Assembly (NCBI GenBank): GCA_013115135.1
Contig: JABANP010000002.1
Location: 186,001-250,000, forward strand
Direction of reading: 5' to 3'
DNA length: 64,000 bases
Origin: Perkinsus olseni
Lineage: Eukaryota > Perkinsozoa > Perkinsida > Perkinsidae
Positions 36,601-47,028 of the stretch are shown piece by piece. Made by a program: the position numbers and the translations under genes. Each line of letters opens with the position of its first letter. Position 1 is the stretch's first letter. A model generated the notes under the pieces. That model was not told the DNA's origin. It did no database searches and was given only the letters and a program-made list of their open reading frames with translations.

Positions 36601-36933
36601 ATGAGTTATCGCAAGTATGGTATGTGTACTATCATTCTCGGAACAATAAGAAAATTATCCGACCCCTCCTCGCCTGTTCACTAAGACGATCAAAAGAGAA
36701 CAGTGAAGAAAAATAAAATACAGGTCAGCATCCATAGGTCGACTTAGGCACCATGACCTGTGTACCCCATAGGAGTACTCGACCCCAAAGATCCCAGTAG
36801 TACTACCCGCCATCCTAGCCTCTTGCAGCTGCTTTTCCCTTCTGAAATCATCCCGGCCTTTGAAACCTTCTGCTGCAGCAGCCGGCGTAGCGTTAGCACC
36901 AGTCGCAGGAGCTGCCTTGGGTGAAGATGCCAT
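33651..36933 (-). CDS. SLU7: Pre-mRNA-splicing factor SLU7
   Basis: SLU7 acts in the second catalytic step of splicing, in 3' splice-site choice. Landmarks in order: [19 protein letters not shown] in exon 1 (start ATG 36933, [12 protein letters not shown]); [17 protein letters not shown]; the CCHC zinc knuckle [19 protein letters not shown] with [68 protein letters not shown] then [65 protein letters not shown]; and [15 protein letters not shown] joined to [12 protein letters not shown], stop at 33651. This is full-length for the family apart from the long C-terminal extension of animal SLU7. The first exon is divergent from the PP2C gene with about 130 bp between the start codons. Confidence 0.9.
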
Positions 36934-37065
36934 CACTACAACCTGCACGTCAACCAATTTTACTTCCGACCGGGCGTGCGCGGATTGCGTTGAGAGAATG
37001 CAAGATTCGGCTAAGTGCGCAAGATCCCATCCCATTCCAACAGGCTCAGCCGGCTCCTTCTTTGG
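36934..37065. promoter_or_regulatory. Shared 132-bp divergent promoter region
   Basis: The start codons of SLU7 (minus, 36933) and PP2C (plus, 37066) are separated by only 132 bp, so both 5' untranslated regions and promoters must fit here. No TATA-like element is evident. Confidence 0.45.
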
Positions 37066-39510
37066 CATGTCCAGCCGGCAAGAACAGGTAAGGCCTCACA
37101 GCTCCTTTCGGTCGCCTCGGAGAGTCCTTTTTGCCTGGGCTCCGTCTGGTTCTCAAGTATCCGAATTTTTCTGATAGAAATTTCCCATCAACGACACTGT
37201 TTGGGCCCGTCTCTACCACTCGCCAGTCGACTAGCTTACCGTCGCACGGCGGCTGTCTGTTGTTGGCTCATCGCACCTCCCATCATTACCTCAGAGCCGC
37301 ATCTCGAGGCCCAAGTCCCTGGAGGCTGCCCTCAACAAGTTCGATGAAATCCAAGAGAAGCTACAGCCAGGTAACCCCAGGGGGCGGCTTCGGACTCTTA
37401 CCGTCTGTCCCGTCACTGCTCAGGTGCGAATGCTGGTAGCGTGTATGAAAGGCAAGAGGGCCGCAGCATGACCATCGACCAGGGACTACCACCGCGAGTG
37501 GCTGAGAAACGTAAATGGCGTTCCTCAGTGTATAGTGAATGGTCCCTGTTCTAGGTCAAGATCGCCGGTGTCAGACCATGCCGGATGCTATGGGGCATCG
37601 CAGGGGCGACACGGAGGTCTCTGAGGAGCTGATGTCGATCATACATGACAGGCAAGAAGAGGTAAGCGTGCTGCCCTGCTTGAAGATCGGGCACAGCTGC
37701 CTTCATCTCAGCTCAAGAAACGCATCAGACGAGGATCACTGTTCTTCGGGACCATCACTGACGAGCACTACGAGGCCTTCTGGAACCATCGCTGTGTGGT
37801 GAGCACCACTCAATCAGCAGCCAGCTCCGCTCACCAAACCACTCCATTCAGGTGCACGTTCATGGCACGCTCGATAACTCCGACGTGCCCTTTAAGGAAA
37901 GGGAAGTGTTCCACGTCGGTTCGATACCCCTGAGTGAGGTCCACGACACCATGGGTAGGGGCGAGGGCGATGGGTTAGGCGCTGTGTTCAATGGCTCTTC
38001 AGGCTTGTCGTTCTCCTGCATTAAAGGTTTCAAGGGCGAGGGCGACAATTCACTCAATCAAGACAACTTCTCTATAACTCGACTGGATAACGGTTGGGAT
38101 ATCATCTGTGTAAATCGGAAGGTCGTGGGTTCGATACCTGGACCTGTCAGTTCTCCGGCCTGTCAGGTTATGGACGGCCATGGACCCAACGGGCACATGG
38201 CCAGCTACCGTGCCGTCAGGTCCCTGCCCTACTACCTAGCCCACAGCGACATACTCGAGCCCTCCCTGATGGAAAAGTAACGTCCCTTTAGCCTCAGCTG
38301 CTTGTGCTTCTCACGTGGCAAGGCGGCCGATTGGTCCATCGAGCTCGACTGGGATTTTACGGTTGCCTGTAGGTGTATGGAACAATGCTTTCAACTCACC
38401 AATCAGGACATGTTAGGACACGCCTTAGCCAATGATTATGAAGTGAGCTTGGGGCGCTTCACCGTGGTGCTACGTCATGCTTCCCAAACACACTTGTTAT
38501 CGTCTAGGAGTGTCTGCATTAATGGACCGTAGGTTGACGAATTGTTTTGCGTCTTTCGATGTCTGCTGGGGGGGGCCACATGACTGTCCGGGTTGAACCT
38601 TGCATCCGACCAGGCGTCCCTTGATCATAGCAGAGAGCGGAAGGCTCGTTTACCAGGGATGTCGGTTTTTGGCGCGGGGTGTCACGAGTGAACTTTACTC
38701 CGCAACAGAGGCGGTCGAAGCCTGGCATGAACACCTATGGGCAGGTCCAAGCCTCTGGCACGACAGCTGTGGTTTTCATTCGCAACCATAAGAAGGATCC
38801 CAGATGTATTCTGGAGTGCCCACTGCGGCGACTCCCGTCTGGTGAGTGACGAGACTTTTCCCAGTGTCGTTGACATAACGAATAGGTTGTTGGGACCGAG
38901 GCGAAGAGAACGATGGAGTTTGTGACCGCTGACCACAAGCCCGACAGCCCTTCTGAGCAGCCCCGCATAGAAGCGTCCGGTGGCGAGGTTAGGTCCTTCA
39001 CGTATGATGACAACTGGACAGTGTAAGAGATATACACTTGAGATCGGCTGTGATGCGTGGTGGATTAGGCACAGAGTCTTCGTGAGGGATGCTGATTACC
39101 CCGGGCTGTGCATGGCGAGGTCCCTCGGCGACCACTGTGTTAAAACGCACGGTGTCACGTGTGATCCAGAAGTGCACAGACACACTCTGCCTGACAGAAA
39201 GACTAAGCCTCTCATTGTGAGCTTAGAAGGTCCTTCGCCGTGCCAGTAGGATCTACGTGCTTGGCAGATTATGGCCTCCGATGGCGTCTGGGAGTTCCTC
39301 TCGTCGGAGTGGGTCATGAAGGCCTTATCGCGCAAGGTCGGTACTGAGGGAGCTTCCAGGTGTATCCAGAAGCTGTCCAAGGAAGCCAGGAAAAGGTGAC
39401 TTGGGCTCTCCTCGGGTATTTCACGAGTTGGACTTCTCTTCTCCAGATGGAAGGAAGAGGAGGGTGACTATTGCGATGATATAACATCGGTTATCATACA
39501 GTTCAAGTAA
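37066..39510 (+). CDS. PP2C-family protein phosphatase
   Basis: PP2C enzymes are Mn/Mg-dependent Ser/Thr phosphatases. Exon 1 is seven codons (MSSRQEQ) joined to SRISRPKSLEAALNKFDEI. A non-catalytic N-terminal part follows. The catalytic domain begins LNQDNFSITRLDNGWDIIC joined over a 57-nt intron to VMDGHGPNGHMAS (metal-binding DGHG). Then come GTTAVVFIRNHKKDP, SAHCGDSRLV, MEFVTADHKPDSPSEQPRI with EASGGEVR, LCMARSLGDHCVK, IMASDGVWEFLSSEWVMKA and, at the end, GDYCDDITSVIIQFK with the last metal-binding Asp, stop 39508-39510. All catalytic motifs are present. Between HKKDP and DVFWSAHCGDSRLV the frame moves by +1 at CCC-A (38799-38802) with no splice signal to explain it. The acidic insert before the catalytic core resembles alveolate PP2Cs. 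Confidence 0.88.
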
Positions 39511-39877
39511 AGTGGTTCACTCCGGTCAAGTCTGTCTGTCGTCTTCTCCCCACGCTCATCAAGCCGTCGTTGGCTAGTCCTCTAATGCCTTCACACGTCA
39601 CATGATTCATTGCAAGTCGGCCTTATCTGTTGTGAGACCGATGTGAGTTTTGCGTCTGTGACGGTGGGAAGCTCCGAGGCACGTGGTAGTTCTAGCATAA
39701 GTATCTCGAGCTTTAGGTTAACACGATCAACTGTTGTCTCGAATTCTTTCTAATACTGGCCCTCACTGAGAGGGTCTTCACAACCTGCTCAGGTTTGCGA
39801 CTCTTCTACTGTTCGCCCTTTGTGCACGGCAATAATATCGGCTCGTGCTGTCTCTGCAGTATTATGTCATCTCCCTA

Positions 39878-41058
39878 ATGTGTGGGACTTCCTTGAAGTC
39901 ACCCGAGCTCTGGGACAAGCTAGTAGCCACTAACGGTGCCGGTCTGACGGAGGCTGAACAGAAGCAGATCCTAGAGGAGCTCAACAAGGAACGGGCCTAT
40001 AGGTTAAAGACTCAACAGGAACTGCATCGGAAACGAAACGAGGTGATAACTATGCCGTGGACGTCCTCGCGGAGTGACTCGTCACTTGGCAGGTGAATCG
40101 AGAAAAAGAGATGATTCGAAAACGAGAACAAAAGGTGAAAGAGGAGCAGATCACAGCGGAACTAGAAGAGCGGCAGCAGCGCCGCGAAGAAGTAACTGCG
40201 TTCATTTTGTTCTCTTGTGACTTGGAATTTTCCGCACAGTCTCTTCTATCAGACCGAAACTTTCGATCCTCTTTGTTAGGAGCTGAAGATTTGGTTGGAT
40301 AAGAAGGAGACTGAGAATCGCGAGAGACTCGCACGCGAACGTGCACAGATACGGTATACCCTATCCCCCTCTGTTTTATATAGTTGAACTCAGCAGAGTA
40401 CATGAAGCTGAGAGTATACGCGTGAGAAAGGTTTGAATGTGAATCAGTGAGAGTATTGAATGCTCTAGAGGTGATGCTAGTAACGTTGAGAAAGTTGCCC
40501 TGGCATGGTTAGCGTGGTTGTCCATGTGAGTATCTTGGTAGGGCCCTGCAAGATGCGGAACGGGTCAAGAAAGAGCGAGAAAAGGAGCGACAAGAGCTGT
40601 TCGACAAGGAGCGTGAGGCTCGCTTGCGTCGAGCTGCGCGACAACAGGCAAATCAGCGACTACGATTGGAGCAATCCCAGATCGAATGCGGCTCCGGTGA
40701 GTTAACCATCCTCACCCATCACTCGGCAGCTTCCTGCCCAGGTCGAGCCACCTCGCTGAGCCTTTCCGGAGGAAGTACTCCTGTTCTCCCCACGACACCT
40801 GACTTGGAGGTTCGACAAGTGCATCATCATGTGCATTATCATCATGGCTTGGACGCAGAGACACTCGAGTTATCCGCCGAAGAGAAACTACGGATTGAGT
40901 AGGGGGGCTGACGTACGACGGTAGGCGATTTATGGCCCTGCAGGATTGAATCTGAGGCTGCGATCATTGGCGACGAATGCAGGACACGACCCGTCGCGAA
41001 GGAAGACTACTTGGTACCGCTCCCGCGGCAGGACATGGTGAAGGCCGAGGCCCCATAG
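39878..41058 (+). CDS. Charged coiled-coil protein
   Basis: Exons separated by short GT-AG introns encode an almost uninterrupted, highly charged helix: SPELWDKLVATNGAGLTEA, EQKQILEELNKERAYRLKT, VNREKEMIRKREQKVKEEQ, TENRERLARERAQIR, DAERVKKEREKERQELFDK and EREARLRRAARQQANQRLR. After a Ser/Thr/Pro-rich linker a His-rich patch follows (VRQVHHHVHYHHGLDAETL), then SAEEKLRIE and the C-terminus YLVPLPRQDMVKAEAP, TAG 41056-41058. No catalytic domain is visible, so a structural or cytoskeletal role is a guess from composition only. ATG 39878 is a candidate start; an acceptor-like CTGCAG just upstream suggests an earlier exon. Confidence 0.5.
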
Positions 41059-41544
41059 TTTGTGATAGAAGAATTTTTCAGGCCCGCGCGAAAAAGTTGA
41101 AGAAATTTTTCAAGAGTACACAGGATGCTTTTGCAACGTAAGGTATCATATCTCCTTCGCGTTGACTGGCCAGCTCGATTGGCTATTCTCAAGCGTAACA
41201 GCCTGTTACTAACAGGTACTCCTTTGGAGCCATGTCGCATAGGCGCAGGCCGCCCTTGTGAGGTTGAGCCGTCATGTTACGAGTCTTTGTCGGCGCGGGT
41301 GTGCCTTGCGTTTAGTAATATTCTACTCGAGATCAATCAACTATTCATCAACAGACCGGCGGCGAGTATCCATTGTGAGCTCGCTCGCCTGTGGTAAGCA
41401 GCACCACGAGTGCATTGTTATATGATTTGAGATAATGAGTACTTAGTGATGGTGATGAGTAATGTGGGGCTCGTCAAACTGTCTCGTTTCAGTGGCTAGT
41501 CGTCAGCAGCCTCAACAACATGCAGATGACCCGGTCAGTGGATC
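41059..41544. other. Intergenic region
   Basis: No supported gene. A 90-codon plus frame (41125-41397) has no recognisable motif. Confidence 0.3.
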
Positions 41545-41546
41545 TA

Positions 41547-42064
41547 CAGGGTTCTGACTTAAAAAGGGCCCACCCCTCTTGATTTTCTCGTGCGAACGAG
41601 TTGAGAGTTGTAACGCACATTAATCGGAAGCTCTCATCGAGCTCTACACAACCCCGTTCTCAGCGTCATCTCACTCGCAAATTTCATCCTCGAAATATCT
41701 AACCAAACGCTAAAAAATCGCGAAAATTCGTTGGCAGAATCACCGAGGTCATGCCGGCAGTGCGAAGTGCCTATGGGATAAGCCGACGCCGAGCCACAGG
41801 AGATGTTCAAAATGAACTTTATCGACTTCCTCGACGAGGCCCTCCGCATCGGCACTTCACAGCGTCGGTGATTCTGCCAACGGATTTTCGCGATTTTTCA
41901 GCGTTTGGTTAGATATTTCGAGGATGAAATTTGCGAGTGAGATGACGCTGAGAACGGGGTTGTGTAGAGCTCGATGAGAGCTTCCGATTAATGTGCGTTA
42001 CAACTCTCAACTCGTTCGCACGAGAAAATCAAGAGGGGTGGGCCCTTTTTAAGTCGGCACCCTG
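41547..42064. mobile_element. 518-bp foldback element (MITE-like) with 200-bp inverted repeats
   Basis: The left arm 41547-41746 and right arm 41865-42064 are reverse complements over 200 bp with only about five mismatches, leaving a 118-bp core. The outer ends read CAGGGT...ACCCTG and are flanked on both sides by TA (41545-41546, 42065-42066), the target duplication made by Tc1/mariner-type transposases. There is no transposase gene inside, so it is non-autonomous. The core contains a short open frame, MFKMNFIDFLDEALRIGTS, on the plus strand. Arms this similar imply recent insertion or active homogenisation. Transcribed, it would form a 200-bp hairpin. Confidence 0.9.
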
Positions 42065-42325
42065 TATGAGAGATCGTCTCTCCTCTAGGCTCAATTGTCT
42101 TATGTGCGCTTCCAGAGTAGATCTTGAGTGTCACAGAGTTTATCGAGCATCTGCATCATCCTGGGCAGGCTGCTCCTTTCGAGTTGGAAGTACCAAGGCC
42201 GGGGCATGTTCCATTCAAGCGGGGGCTCAGTTCAGCGGATAAACGAGCGACTCATCTATATTAAAATCCGGGCGAAGAGATGTCATGTTGTACGTACGAC
42301 GGGACAGCTCGTGTCCCGCCTGTGC

Positions 42326-43260
42326 CTACCACGCCGGCAGGCTAGTGCTCTGAGTCCGACCTCGAGTCCTCGATAAAGGTTCGAGTGGATGGGCGTTCTC
42401 CTCCCGACGTCCTCCTTTCATCTGAGGTCTTCGAGAGGTAGCTTGTGCCTGCGGACTCCGTAGTGCGGAGCCGCGATTCGGGCCCTTTGTGGTATCGTCT
42501 CCGGCCACGGTATAGTTTGCCTTCGCGTTACTCTCGCCGCCATCGTGAGGTCTTGTCGACGTTACCGACGCCAGTGGGGTGTCGCGCTTCGGAATCAATG
42601 CAATTCAATTCAAACTTGTTGCCGGGCGTTACAACCTCCACAAAAATGATGCGCTATTCTTGCAAATTGCACGAATCGATCTTCGCGAACACCCGACGCA
42701 AGTGCGTACGTGCGCTCCTCCGAAGGGAACTAACGGGCCTTGGTCAACTCGTTAAAGAGCTGCTTTGCGAACACAGGATCGATTTGTGGCTGGGGGACTG
42801 TACGCCGTGAGTTTGTGCCTGCTTATGGCGGCCTTAGACTCTTGGGACGCCTTTGCAGCGGCTGTGGAGTTCGGGCTCGTGAGATGAGCATACTTGGGAT
42901 GATCGAGAAACCACTCGGCCTGTCGTCGGTATGCATGGTGAGCGGTTTGCTTGTAGCTCTTCACCTACTGCTTGGGTCCGTCTCTACGAAGCACGTTATG
43001 GGATGTACCAGCAGCCGCCGCCGCCGCGCTGATGACTCAGTCGTAGACCCGGATTTAAGACCTTTGTCTGCAAGGGCTACGAAGCAGGGTCTTGCTTGTT
43101 CTTCTCCGTGCGAGCAAGGCTCAGCTTCTACGGGTAGTCAGGCCCACCATCACGGTCAGCTCGAGGTGTTCACGTTTCTCAGGTTTACCCTTGACGCCTC
43201 GGCCAGAGTCTCCCGATCAGTTAGCTCACGGAAGGCTACTTACTTGGAGGTAAAATAGGA
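42326..43260 (-). CDS. Possible minus-strand gene, unrecognised
   Basis: Two minus-strand segments look coding by composition: KSYKQTAHHAYRRQAEWFL then DHPKYAHLTSPNSTAAAKA (about 42830-42960) and PQPQIDPVFAKQLFNELTK (about 42730-42790). An upstream segment AFRELTDRETLAEASRVNL (about 43180-43240) may belong. The plus strand has a long competing frame (42740-43258) of more biased composition. Neither matches a family I know. Confidence 0.22.
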
Positions 43261-43762
43261 TTTCTTGCTCTTCAAGCAGCCTCCCTATGAGTCGCTCGAT
43301 CGCCCTTTCTTCTGTGAGAATCGAAAGTTGTTGATGATGTACTGTCCGTGAAGGTCACCGATCGAGCCCCATTCTGCACGCCGAGACCGTCGGAGCGACG
43401 GGCCGACCAGACCCCGGCGTGTGAAGCATCGTAGACATCACCCAACCTTTCCGAAACGGCCAAGTAATGTCGAGGTTACTCCATGGGTGGGGCGCATCTC
43501 GAAGGTGGTGTGCTTATTAGGCCCGGGTGATCATAGCAAAAGACCTTCGACGACGTACAAGTCGAGTGACCAAGTGGAGTACAACAGAGTCGAGCGCAGG
43601 TTGAGCAATACCTGGGGTGTGCCAAGGTAGTTTCGCTGTGCATGCGCTGTTTCACGATAACCAATGCAGGACGGCTCGCCACCCGGACGAGTCGGCTCAC
43701 AGCAAGAGTTCTCATGACTTTCCCGCCCACGCTCCTGGCGGCTACTGGGACTCACCCACGTC

Positions 43763-45660
43763 ATGTCGACGCCAATAGAACTTTTCACCCTCCGCAGCTC
43801 TCGTCCGGATTTCTCTGCTCGGCATAACCCGTCTACTTTCATCACCCTGGGTGAGGGAAGCTCTACGCCTGCTGTGGAATCATCTCATCCTCGGCGTCCA
43901 CATCAGGTCTATTTTAATGGGAAGATGGGTCATAGGCACGTTCTGTTGATGCACACGTTAGCTACTGCCGCTACTGCTGCTGCTGCGGTTGCATTCCTGT
44001 GTGAACCACGGGCTGAAAAAGCTAGTGGCTTCGTCCACTGTATACTATTATATTCCCTCCTAGCAGATGAGCGAGTCTGCTAGGGAATATCTGTCTTCTG
44101 TGGCACCCTTAGAGTGCCAACCTAGCGTTTACTTTTTCCGCCGTGCGTCGCCGTTGTTCGGAACTACTCGCATCTGACTACATTGTGCTCCTGAGCGCAC
44201 TCGTATGTGAGGGAAGATCGGCCACGAAGTCCCCTGTGATGTGTCTGTGACGCAGTTGCAACTTCGTTCCGGCTTTGGCCCCGATATTATGGTATGACCG
44301 AGCATTACCATTGTCTTTCTTCTGGGCTGTGACCCAGCAGACAGCTCAACCTTGCCGTTCAGCAGGAAGGCAGCCGGTGGTCTCGTTTCATTAATCTCCT
44401 TGCGTGATTGAGTTCGTCCATCCAGAGTATTCACGCGACTTACAGAGTGTCATTGGTAACGCCTCCTTGCACTTGGTAGATGGTGTCGCAGGTGCCGTAG
44501 CATCAATAGCATTGCGGCACTCGATGAGTTTGCATGGTGGGGCTGATAAGCTGCTGAATTGTTCGACCCGCTGCATCCCGCGGACTCGTAGCGTTATTGT
44601 GCGGTCGCCCTGAAGAAGGGCTCGGCTCTCGTTGCCCCTGGTCGAACCATGCGTCCGCTGTACCAGTGAGGGTCCCTGCGATAGCCTCTCGAACGCGCAG
44701 TAGAGCGGAACACTTGACGAAGGGACGTAGGCAGCGACCGAGTCACATTCAGGCCGCTAAACGCACAAAGTTGAGTATTATTCCCGCCAATGGAAAAAAC
44801 GGTTATCTCGTCGACGAATGAGGGAGACAATCCCAGAATAATCGCGAGCCTGCTGTCAAGGGTGGCTCTACTAGAAGAGAGGATTTCTGAGGCAGGATGT
44901 AAAACACCAACAGGCATCACCTGTTATTGCAGCGGCCGCAACACGCTAGAGATCCTCAACGCCGGCCCGCTCGAAGGTTCTTGCCAGCGGGGCCCTTCCG
45001 AGGCCCCACCCGCTGCTCGCTTGAACAGCGTGAACCACAACTCGGTCACTTGGCGCATTCCAAGCTTCAGGCAGAGGATGTGCGACTTGCCACTATCGGC
45101 TGTGTTATCCGAGCTCGGAGCACTCAGGGTCTCCACCGACCGAACGACGCTACAGAGTGGACCGTTCTCCCTCTTGGGCTTCCCCTTCCGCGGGATATCC
45201 ATTGTTCTCGCCGAAGAGGCATGGGATGCTTCCAGAAACCACCAGGTGCACCAGCGCTTCCTTGGGGTCCACTCACCTGGAGGGTCTCAGAGCCTCCCTT
45301 CCCCTAGCCTACCACCTTTGCCCGGAGTGTGCAGCATCATCGTCACAGGCCCGGTCGAGTTGAGCCCCGCTCGCGTCACTCTGTCGATCGGCACCAAAGT
45401 GAGGAATGGTATGGCTTAAAGGCCTGAGAGACCCGTTTTCAGATCTCGAAAGAGTACACAAATGTCTCGTTTTCTTCGACCGATTGCACGACCACGGGAA
45501 TGGGCGAAGCGGTGTTCTCCTCGATCTGTCGACTCGACGAAGGTTGGGACCGCGAAGCTGATGTGGGTGTTCATCGCGTTGGATTCTAGTGACCTTCCTT
45601 ATTATCAGACCTTCACCATCCAACTTGTTATCGAAGAGATCAGGCATACCATCGCATACA
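43763..45660 (+). CDS. Possible TM/coiled-coil protein, weakly SUN-like
   Basis: Several plus-strand segments could form one gene: a membrane span HVLLMHTLATAATAAAAVA (about 43950), EFVHPEYSRDLQSVIGNAS (44410-44470), a short coiled coil IIASLLSRVALLEERISEA (44840-44890) and a C-terminal part PGVCSIIVTGPVELSPARV (45320-45380). A canonical GTGAGG...TTTTCAG intron (about 45403-45445) joins it to ISKEYTNVSFSSTDC, and a second leads to DLPYYQTFTIQLVIEEIRH. The order TM, coiled coil, beta-rich end with a QTF motif is reminiscent of SUN-domain nuclear envelope proteins, but the diagnostic residues are not convincing. Equally long frames run on the minus strand (45309-46046), so even the coding strand is unsure. 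Confidence 0.2.
44050..44119. repeat. Two adjoining hairpins
   Basis: ATATTCCC and CTAGCAGA (44050-44067) pair with TCTGCTAGGGAATAT (44076-44090), with one small bulge. Immediately after, TGGCAC-ccttaga-GTGCCA forms a second hairpin at 44101-44119. Their position after an open frame could suggest a 3'-end structure, but this is conjecture. Confidence 0.45.
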
Positions 45661-45699
45661 GTACGCGGCGAAGTCCTGTGCGCACCGCTTCGTTTGAAC

Positions 45700-47028
45700 T
45701 TCCAGGTCCGGAGCTTACCACTACGGCTCGTTTCTCGACTCCTTCCGACGACCAGAGGGCACCGCCTCGTTGTGTGGAGTGGCGCCTGGAACGCGCTGAC
45801 TTGGTTCTCCGTGAAGGACCTCGGTCGATCAGCTCGCCAGAGTTCCGTCTCCCAGGAGCTAGAAGTCTGGCTCCACTGTCCAAACCATACCATCTTTGTC
45901 TCTCCTCCTATCAGACGAGCTCTTCTGCCTTCGACTCCTTCGACCAGGATTGGGGACGAATAGCGATCGGGCTGGGTTCGGACTTCACCTGGTGAGCCCG
46001 GCATCCGTCGCGTGCAGCAAGCAGCGAGCGCATCGCTGCTATGCATTCGATGTCGTCAGATTCGTTGCCACACCCCGAGCGTGAAGTCCCAGATGGGCAT
46101 CGAAGTCAGTGCGGACTTGCAGCTGGCGGGCACAACCTCATCCCAGGGGGTATGGGGCTCCCCCTTGCTCGCCTTGTCTCGGTTTGATTCACTAGATTCG
46201 CAAAGAAATTGAAGGAAGCTCGACCAAAGCATCGGCGTGGATGAGTTCTGTTCCATAGCCTCGGCGACAGCCCGACTGACCGGCGACAGGGAACTTGTGA
46301 GAGGGATACTGCGAGGAGGCCGGGGTTGGAGGTTCCACCCTTTTCCAGGTATTTTTGCTAACTCTGAAGCATCTGTACGTGACGGACCGCCAGGAGAGTT
46401 TCTTCGATCGGGACGAGTCCATGGGCCGCATCTTCGTATCAAAATGCGGTCTACCAGTTACTCATGTCCAAGCCCGACCTGATGAGATTCCTCGTCAACT
46501 TCAGGCGTGTAAAGAGCAGCGCATGAAGCTAACAACCAGAGCTCGCTTCGTTTCCAAGCCCACCGCCCGCAACCGTATGAACGAGGGCTCGGCCTCTCGA
46601 TCATCATGATGCCTTATTCAAACTGGAGACTTGTGTTCTCTGAATGGTTGCTATGACAAGGCTGCCATTCACTTCTCGCTCGTGAGCTTCGGTAGCCTCC
46701 CCGCGCTCTACGTGACCGTCAGCCCTTCTTTCCGAAACATCCACTCAGCAGCACAACGCCCAAAGATGAAAAGCTCATAGTTACATGTTTGCACGAATAA
46801 AGGGAGCTTCCCACTCCAACCATCAGACCATGCTATGATATATCGAAACAATTCGACAAGGTTAAGGGCAGACCAGAACCTTAGTGACATCATAAACTAC
46901 GTTACTTCGAGTGACCTCTTCAAAAGTACTATTCTCACCAGCAGCTACGTGTGACCAGTAGAACAAATCGAAATATAACAATGGGATTGTATGGGGGCAG
47001 TCGTGCGTCATCAAGCTCAGAGTCGAAT
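45700..47028. other. Region of ambiguous coding strand
   Basis: Open frames of 60-245 codons overlap on both strands. A plus frame at 46355-46609 (MLTLKHLYVTDRQESFFDR) has balanced composition and could be an exon. I could not link it to a family. From about 46610 to 47028 I see no gene. Confidence 0.2.

Noticed and set aside
45309..46046. 245-codon minus-strand frame
   Set aside because: Arg/Ser-rich composition typical of an antisense shadow; it overlaps a plus-strand segment with good intron signals. Not fully excluded.
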